A stretch of DNA of 10,152 bases from Deltaproteobacteria bacterium (GTDB taxonomy: Bacteria; Myxococcota_A; Polyangia; Polyangiales; Houyiibacteriaceae). The DNA is taken from the NCBI GenBank assembly GCA_003647035.1, contig QMMB01000075.1, positions 1 to 10,152 on the forward strand, in the 5' to 3' direction. Positions 7,097-10,152 of this stretch are shown piece after piece (the first letter of the stretch is position 1; every line of letters begins with the position of its first letter). Made by a program: the position numbers and the translations under genes. A model generated the notes under the pieces. It did not search any database and was not told where the DNA came from. It was given only the letters and a program-made list of their open reading frames with translations.

Positions 7097-8367
7097 GTAT
7101 TTTCGTCGAGTCGAGTGACGTGTTGCCCCTCGTCGATCTGGAGATCGCGCTTCCCGTGGGGAGCCTTCAGGACCCGGCAGGTCAGGAGGGTCTGGCGCAG
7201 CTGACCGGTCACCTCATGCGACGCGGACCTCGCGGACTGTCGCAGGCGCGATTCGAGGACCGGTTAGCGAGTCTCGGATCCCGGGTGTCGGTCGAGGTGT
7301 CGATGCGGTCGACCCGTATTCGCGCCACCGTCCTTCGACGCAACCTCGGACCGCTGCTCGGACTCTTGGCCGACATGGTGTGGCAACCGGCGCTTCGTGC
7401 GAGCGACTTCGTCAAGCTCAAGCGGCGCGCCCAGGCTGCGCTCGTTGCCCGGCTCGATGACGATCAGACTTTGGGGGCGGTATGTTTCCGCGAAGCACTC
7501 TTCGGTGACCATCCGTACGGGCGCGCCTTGGGCGGACATGCGGACAGCCTAGGGCGCATCGGTGTCCAACAGGTCGGGGATTTCTACGAGAGACACATTG
7601 CAAAGGGGTCGTTTCTCATCGGCGCTGCGGGCGACGTGACCGAAAGCGAGGTTCGCTCGCTCATCGCGTCCCATTTTCCGAGGAGCCGGCGCGCGAAGCG
7701 CAACGGCTCGGACGTGCCGGCCACGCGAGTACGCCGCGGCCGCCATGTGGTGATTGTCGACAAGCCCGAGCGCACCCAAACCCAACTGTTCATCGGAACG
7801 CTTGGAGCGCGGACGCGCGACCGGAACCTGTTTCCGCTCATCGTTTCGAACACCGCATTCGGAGGGACGTTCAGCGGCCCACTCATGCAACAGGTGCGCG
7901 GGGTTAGAGGCTGGAGCTACGGCGCATACAGTCGATTGCTCCACTCCACGCAACGTGATGCCTGGTACATGTCGACGGCGCCGTCTGCCGAGTACTCGGC
8001 CGATTGCGCGGCCCTCCAACTCGATTTGCTCGAGCAGTGGGTCGAGCGGGGGACGAAAAAGGCGGACCTCAGGTTTGCACAGCGCTACCTGATCAACAGC
8101 CATTGCTTCGACCGCGACACGCCGTCCAAGCGGCTCGAGTCCCGACTCGATGTCGAGCTCTTGGACATTCCTCGGAGCTACGTGGACAAGTATGACGGAC
8201 TGATCGCAAGGGTCACGAGGGAGCAGGCCAACGATGCGACGCGCGCGAGGATATCACCGCGGGACCTCATCATCGTGGTAGTCGCTACCGCGAGCGAGGT
8301 AGCCAGGTCCTTCGAGCGGCTGCCCGGCGTTCGATCTCTAGAAGTAGTCCCGTTCGACAGAAACTAG
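7093..8367 (+). CDS. M16 family protein, non-catalytic partner
   Basis: A 424-residue M16 homologue that has lost catalysis. The segment aligned to the partner's LAHLFEHLM reads LAQLTGHLM (34-42). The first zinc His is Gln36 and the catalytic Glu is Gly39; only the second His (H40) remains. The VRGVRGWSYGAYS segment (268-280) keeps an Arg and a Tyr (R269 and Y276), matching the R/Y motif by which non-catalytic M16 subunits contribute to substrate binding in the partner's active site. GDHPYGRALGG (138-148) and the GAAGDVT strand (177-183) are typical. No signal peptide is seen. It starts inside the last codons of the upstream catalytic gene (ATGA). Its TAG stop shares CTAG with the stop of the convergent PilZ gene, so there is no intergenic space. 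Substrate unknown. Confidence 0.92.
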   Translation: MSIFVESSDVLPLVDLEIALPVGSLQDPAGQEGLAQLTGHLMRRGPRGLSQARFEDRLASLGSRVSVEVSMRSTRIRATVLRRNLGPLLGLLADMVWQPALRASDFVKLKRRAQAALVARLDDDQTLGAVCFREALFGDHPYGRALGGHADSLGRIGVQQVGDFYERHIAKGSFLIGAAGDVTESEVRSLIASHFPRSRRAKRNGSDVPATRVRRGRHVVIVDKPERTQTQLFIGTLGARTRDRNLFPLIVSNTAFGGTFSGPLMQQVRGVRGWSYGAYSRLLHSTQRDAWYMSTAPSAEYSADCAALQLDLLEQWVERGTKKADLRFAQRYLINSHCFDRDTPSKRLESRLDVELLDIPRSYVDKYDGLIARVTREQANDATRARISPRDLIIVVVATASEVARSFERLPGVRSLEVVPFDRN

Positions 8368-9077
8368 TTGCTGAGGGCGCGTCGGAGCTCGGAGCGGCTC
8401 CAGATGCGCGGAACACGCACTTCGGAGAGCTTTGCGAGGCGCTCGGCTCGCGCGCAAAGTGCCCCATCGGGCTCCGGCAGGATGATGGTCCGGAGGCTCT
8501 CGGAGCGGGTGAAGAACTCGACCACGTCCATGGCACGCGCGTCGTGCGTCACCGAGTGAATGACGAGCCCGGCGTACTTGGTATCCTCGTCTTCGAGCTC
8601 GCGAACCGCGTCGGCAAGCGAATCGACGCCCGACACCGCCATACCAAAGCTTCGAATCTCGGACTCGATCTCTTCGCGAACCCGGCGCCGCGGCTCAAAA
8701 ACCAGAACCGGCAGATGCGATGCGGCCGCCTCGCGACGCAGGAGCGCGCGCAACACAGCATTGTGGATCGCGTCCTCTTGATCAGCCGACAACACGGGGA
8801 ACGCGATCGCGAGACTCACGCCGTTGTTCTTGTCGCGTACGCGACGTACCGAACCGGTCAGACTCATCGTGTCTTCACCTGTTGCGAGATCGATCAACAA
8901 GTGCACGAGGTGGCCCGGCCGGAGGTCACGATCGCCCGTGACCATGGCGCCTCCCGCGGAGATGTTCTCGAGTGTGTACTGCCCGACATGGTCGCCCCGT
9001 TGAAACAGGACCGCGCGCCCATCGAGGTCTACTCGGTGGTTCGATCGTCTGTCTCGTTCTACCCGGGCATGCCCCAT
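8364..9077 (-). CDS. PilZ domain protein with C-terminal receiver-like domain
   Basis: Numbering below counts from an in-frame GTG at 9158, which would give 264 residues. I prefer the ATG at 9077 (residue 28, giving 237) because the first 27 codons look unlike coding sequence at third positions and add nothing to the domain. A PilZ domain spans about 37-120. It has the c-di-GMP-binding arginines in RRSNHR (R38xxxR42) and the NxSxxG motif at N65-I66-S67-A68-G69-G70, both intact, so binding is likely. After a linker, residues about 149-262 follow a receiver-like alternation of strands and helices. Where phosphorylated receivers have an acidic pair and an Asp there are FEP (153-155) and VIHSV (199-203), so it is probably a pseudo-receiver. 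That second assignment is inference. No enzymatic output domain is visible. It is convergent with the M16 pair and divergent from the CBS gene. Confidence 0.85.
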   Translation of the reverse strand: MGHARVERDRRSNHRVDLDGRAVLFQRGDHVGQYTLENISAGGAMVTGDRDLRPGHLVHLLIDLATGEDTMSLTGSVRRVRDKNNGVSLAIAFPVLSADQEDAIHNAVLRALLRREAAASHLPVLVFEPRRRVREEIESEIRSFGMAVSGVDSLADAVRELEDEDTKYAGLVIHSVTHDARAMDVVEFFTRSESLRTIILPEPDGALCARAERLAKLSEVRVPRIWSRSELRRALSN

Positions 9078-9174
9078 CGCATCTTCAGAGTGCCGAGCCG
9101 AGCCCTGAAAAGCTAGTCCACAAGGGGTGATAACCCGATCGAGTACCTGTGATTCCACAGTTCATCTTTGGGGG

Positions 9175-9202
9175 TTCTCAAAATGCCGAATGATTGTATA
9201 AT
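9175..9202 (+). promoter_or_regulatory. Probable sigma-70 type promoter of the CBS gene
   Basis: A perfect TATAAT lies at 9197-9202. A -35-like TTCTCA (four of six consensus bases) sits 16 bp upstream at 9175-9180. Transcription would begin around 9209, leaving a short leader with GAGGG (9214-9218) seven bases before the CBS start codon at 9226. The surrounding A/T-rich stretch stands out from the GC-rich background. Assigned by consensus only. Confidence 0.5.
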
Positions 9203-9225
9203 CGCTGAACGGCGAGGGCCTCTCT

Positions 9226-9672
9226 ATGATGAACACACGAATACGCGACATCCTCCGCAGAAAGGGCGAAGACGTGTATTCGGTTGGCCCGCTCGCGACG
9301 GTCATCGATGCCGTCCACATGATGAACGATCACCACGTTGGTTCCGTGTTGGTCTGCGAAGGTGGCGATCCCGTCGGCGTTTTCTCTGAACGGGACGTCT
9401 TGGTTCGCGTCGTCGCCGCACAACGCGACCCTAGGCAGACGCTGGTGCGCGATGTGATGACGACGCGTCTTCATACGGCCACACCCGACGACACGTTGCT
9501 CGACGTGATGCGTTTGATGACCGAGCGCCGTTGTCGCCACGTTCCGGTGATGGAGGGCGGGCGCCTCCTTGGCATGGTATCGATCGGTGACCTCACCAAA
9601 GAGACCCAACGCAATCTGCACCAAGAGGTACGAGAGCTGTCGAGCTACATCGGAGGCCCGTACTTGAGCTAA
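9226..9672 (+). CDS. Tandem CBS domain protein
   Basis: A 148-residue protein made of one CBS pair (Bateman module) and little else. The first CBS repeat is about residues 14-65, ending GVFSERD (51-57). The second is about 76-126, ending GMVSIGD (116-122). Both keep the Ser-x-x-Asp pattern that often contacts the ribose of adenosine nucleotides, so sensing AMP/ATP or a related ligand is plausible. Such stand-alone pairs are usually regulatory and their partners are rarely known. RDVMTTRLHTATPDDTLLDVM is the classical start of the second repeat. A C-terminal charged helix (about 124-140) may aid dimer formation. ATG ATG at 9226-9231 gives two possible starts one codon apart; GAGGG at 9214-9218 fits the first. 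No helix-turn-helix or enzyme domain is attached, so the neighbouring genes do not reveal its target. Confidence 0.93.
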   Translation: MMNTRIRDILRRKGEDVYSVGPLATVIDAVHMMNDHHVGSVLVCEGGDPVGVFSERDVLVRVVAAQRDPRQTLVRDVMTTRLHTATPDDTLLDVMRLMTERRCRHVPVMEGGRLLGMVSIGDLTKETQRNLHQEVRELSSYIGGPYLS

Positions 9673-9674
9673 CA

Positions 9675-9699
9675 CGCGTTGCGATTCCCCCCCAACGCG
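9675..9699 (+). terminator. Hairpin after the CBS gene, possible weak terminator
   Basis: CGCGTTG (9675-9681) pairs perfectly with CAACGCG (9693-9699) around an 11-base C-rich loop, starting three bases after the CBS stop codon. The sequence after it is AAGAAAGG on the + strand, with no T-tract, so it does not meet the usual intrinsic-terminator form. It could still stabilise the 3' end or act with Rho. Confidence 0.35.
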
Positions 9700-9819
9700 C
9701 AAGAAAGGCCGACTGCTCGCAAGACAGGCGGCGTTTTGCTGAAGGCGGCGGTCCTTTTCACAAAGGGCTAATCCTAGCGGTGCCCAGTGCCAGCGACTGT
9801 GTTGTGCGGCTGAACCGCC
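9700..9819. other. Non-coding spacer without recognised content
   Basis: I find no credible gene, tRNA or regulatory site here. Frames that are open across it lack starts with ribosome binding sites and read into the low-complexity array to the right. The stretch is less regular in composition than the coding regions and has short runs of T. Confidence 0.5.
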
Positions 9820-9937
9820 GGAGGACGGCTCGGGACGGGCGTGCTCGCGATCGGGGGCCCCGTCGCCCGGCACCTCGAGTCGACATACGACTAGGCGCCG
9901 ACCCAATCGCTGTGCTGCCCATCCCGAGCCGTCCTCC
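9820..9937. repeat. Inverted repeat pair, 21-bp arms
   Basis: The 21 bases at 9820-9840 are the reverse complement of 9917-9937 with one mismatch. Weaker complementarity continues inward to about 9854 and 9903. The arms are separated by 76 bases. The right arm is the core of repeat copy 2, and the same 21 bases occur at 21-41 in copy 1. The left arm is therefore a third, inverted occurrence. No flanking target-site duplication is apparent. Confidence 0.7.
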
Positions 9938-9956
9938 TACGTAGAAGTCAACGTAC
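9897..9956. repeat. Dispersed non-coding repeat, copy 2
   Basis: This matches positions 1-60 with five differences. The hairpin is shorter here: ACGTA at 9939-9943 pairs with TACGT at 9954-9958. The G-C pair 43/62 of copy 1 is A-T at 9939/9958, a compensatory change that keeps the stem. The hexamer array follows immediately. Confidence 0.8.
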
Positions 9957-9960
9957 GTCC

Positions 9961-10152
9961 GTGCCAGCGTCGGTGTCAGTGCCAGTGTCAGCGTCGGTGC
10001 CGGTGCCAGTGCCAGTGTCAGCGTCGGTGCCAGTGACAGTGACAGTGACAGTGACAGTGACAGTGACAGTGACAGTGACAGTGCCAGTGGCAGTGGCCGT
10101 GACAGTGGCCGTGACACTGCCCGTGACGGGGACCGCGACAGGCACAGACACA
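9961..10152. repeat. GTGNCA hexanucleotide array with (GTGACA)8 core
   Basis: The array is built on a six-base period. Eight perfect GTGACA units run from 10033 to 10080. Variant units (GTGCCA, GTGTCA, GCGTCG, GTGGCC) lie on both sides. On the left, a 30-bp higher-order unit is present twice, at 9971-10000 and 10001-10030, with 29 of 30 bases identical. The array decays toward GTGACG/GACAGG and runs to the window edge, so its full length is unknown. Frames through it read as Val-Thr, Ser-Asp or Ser-Leu repeats. The only + strand frame without early stops (Ser-Asp) has a TAG at 9942-9944 and no start codon after it, so I do not call a gene. Confidence 0.85.

Noticed and set aside
9820..9937. 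Miniature inverted-repeat transposon with 21-bp ends
   Set aside because: There is no target-site duplication, and homology with copy 1 continues beyond the arm, so the arms are not element borders.
9758..10117. Minus-strand open frame with a Ser-Leu repeat, and another at 9948-10151 with a Val-Thr repeat
   Set aside because: Both are translations of the hexamer array. A six-base repeat keeps frames open without coding, and neither has a ribosome binding site or domain.
9897..10152. Possible CRISPR array
   Set aside because: The units are contiguous six-base repeats with no unique spacers, and there are no cas genes in the window.

Overview
The window is high-GC bacterial DNA, compactly coded on both strands. 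It carries nine protein genes and no recognisable rRNA, tRNA, IS element, phage gene or CRISPR array. The likely source is a Myxococcota (former Deltaproteobacteria) relative. The clues are a lipoprotein with 39 cysteines in short repeats, a PilZ protein with an attached receiver-like domain, and a two-gene M16 peptidase pair. This placement is inference; no lineage marker in the window settles it.

Layout, left to right. Positions 1-80 hold one copy of a non-coding repeat that abuts the 3' end of ruvC. yebC and ruvC form a leftward pair (1320 to 81), a classical arrangement linking a translation factor to the Holliday-junction resolvase. A rightward Cys-rich lipoprotein gene (1407-2201) diverges from yebC and runs 76 bp into the 3' end of a leftward GT2 polysaccharide synthase gene (3673-2126). 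That gene is the last of a leftward series doxX, gltX, GT2 (5605 to 2126), with gaps of 48 and 24 bp. A rightward M16 peptidase pair (5726-8367) begins from a divergent 120-bp spacer. The first member has the zinc-peptidase motif. The second has lost it but keeps the R/Y motif of the non-catalytic partner, and the two genes overlap by 4 bp. The second M16 gene meets a leftward PilZ/receiver-like gene tail to tail, and the two stop codons share one CTAG. A rightward tandem-CBS protein follows, behind a good -10 promoter box.

From 9673 to the end I see no gene. This stretch holds a small hairpin, an inverted-repeat pair, a second copy of the 60-bp repeat found at position 1 (55 of 60 bases identical), and a hexanucleotide GTGNCA array with eight perfect GTGACA units. 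The repeat copies contain a small hairpin in which one base pair differs between copies by a compensatory change.

Most genes are housekeeping or common families. I do not see a clear novel defence or biosynthetic system. The least explained material is the repeat family, followed by the overlapping GT2/lipoprotein 3' ends and the PilZ/receiver-like fusion.
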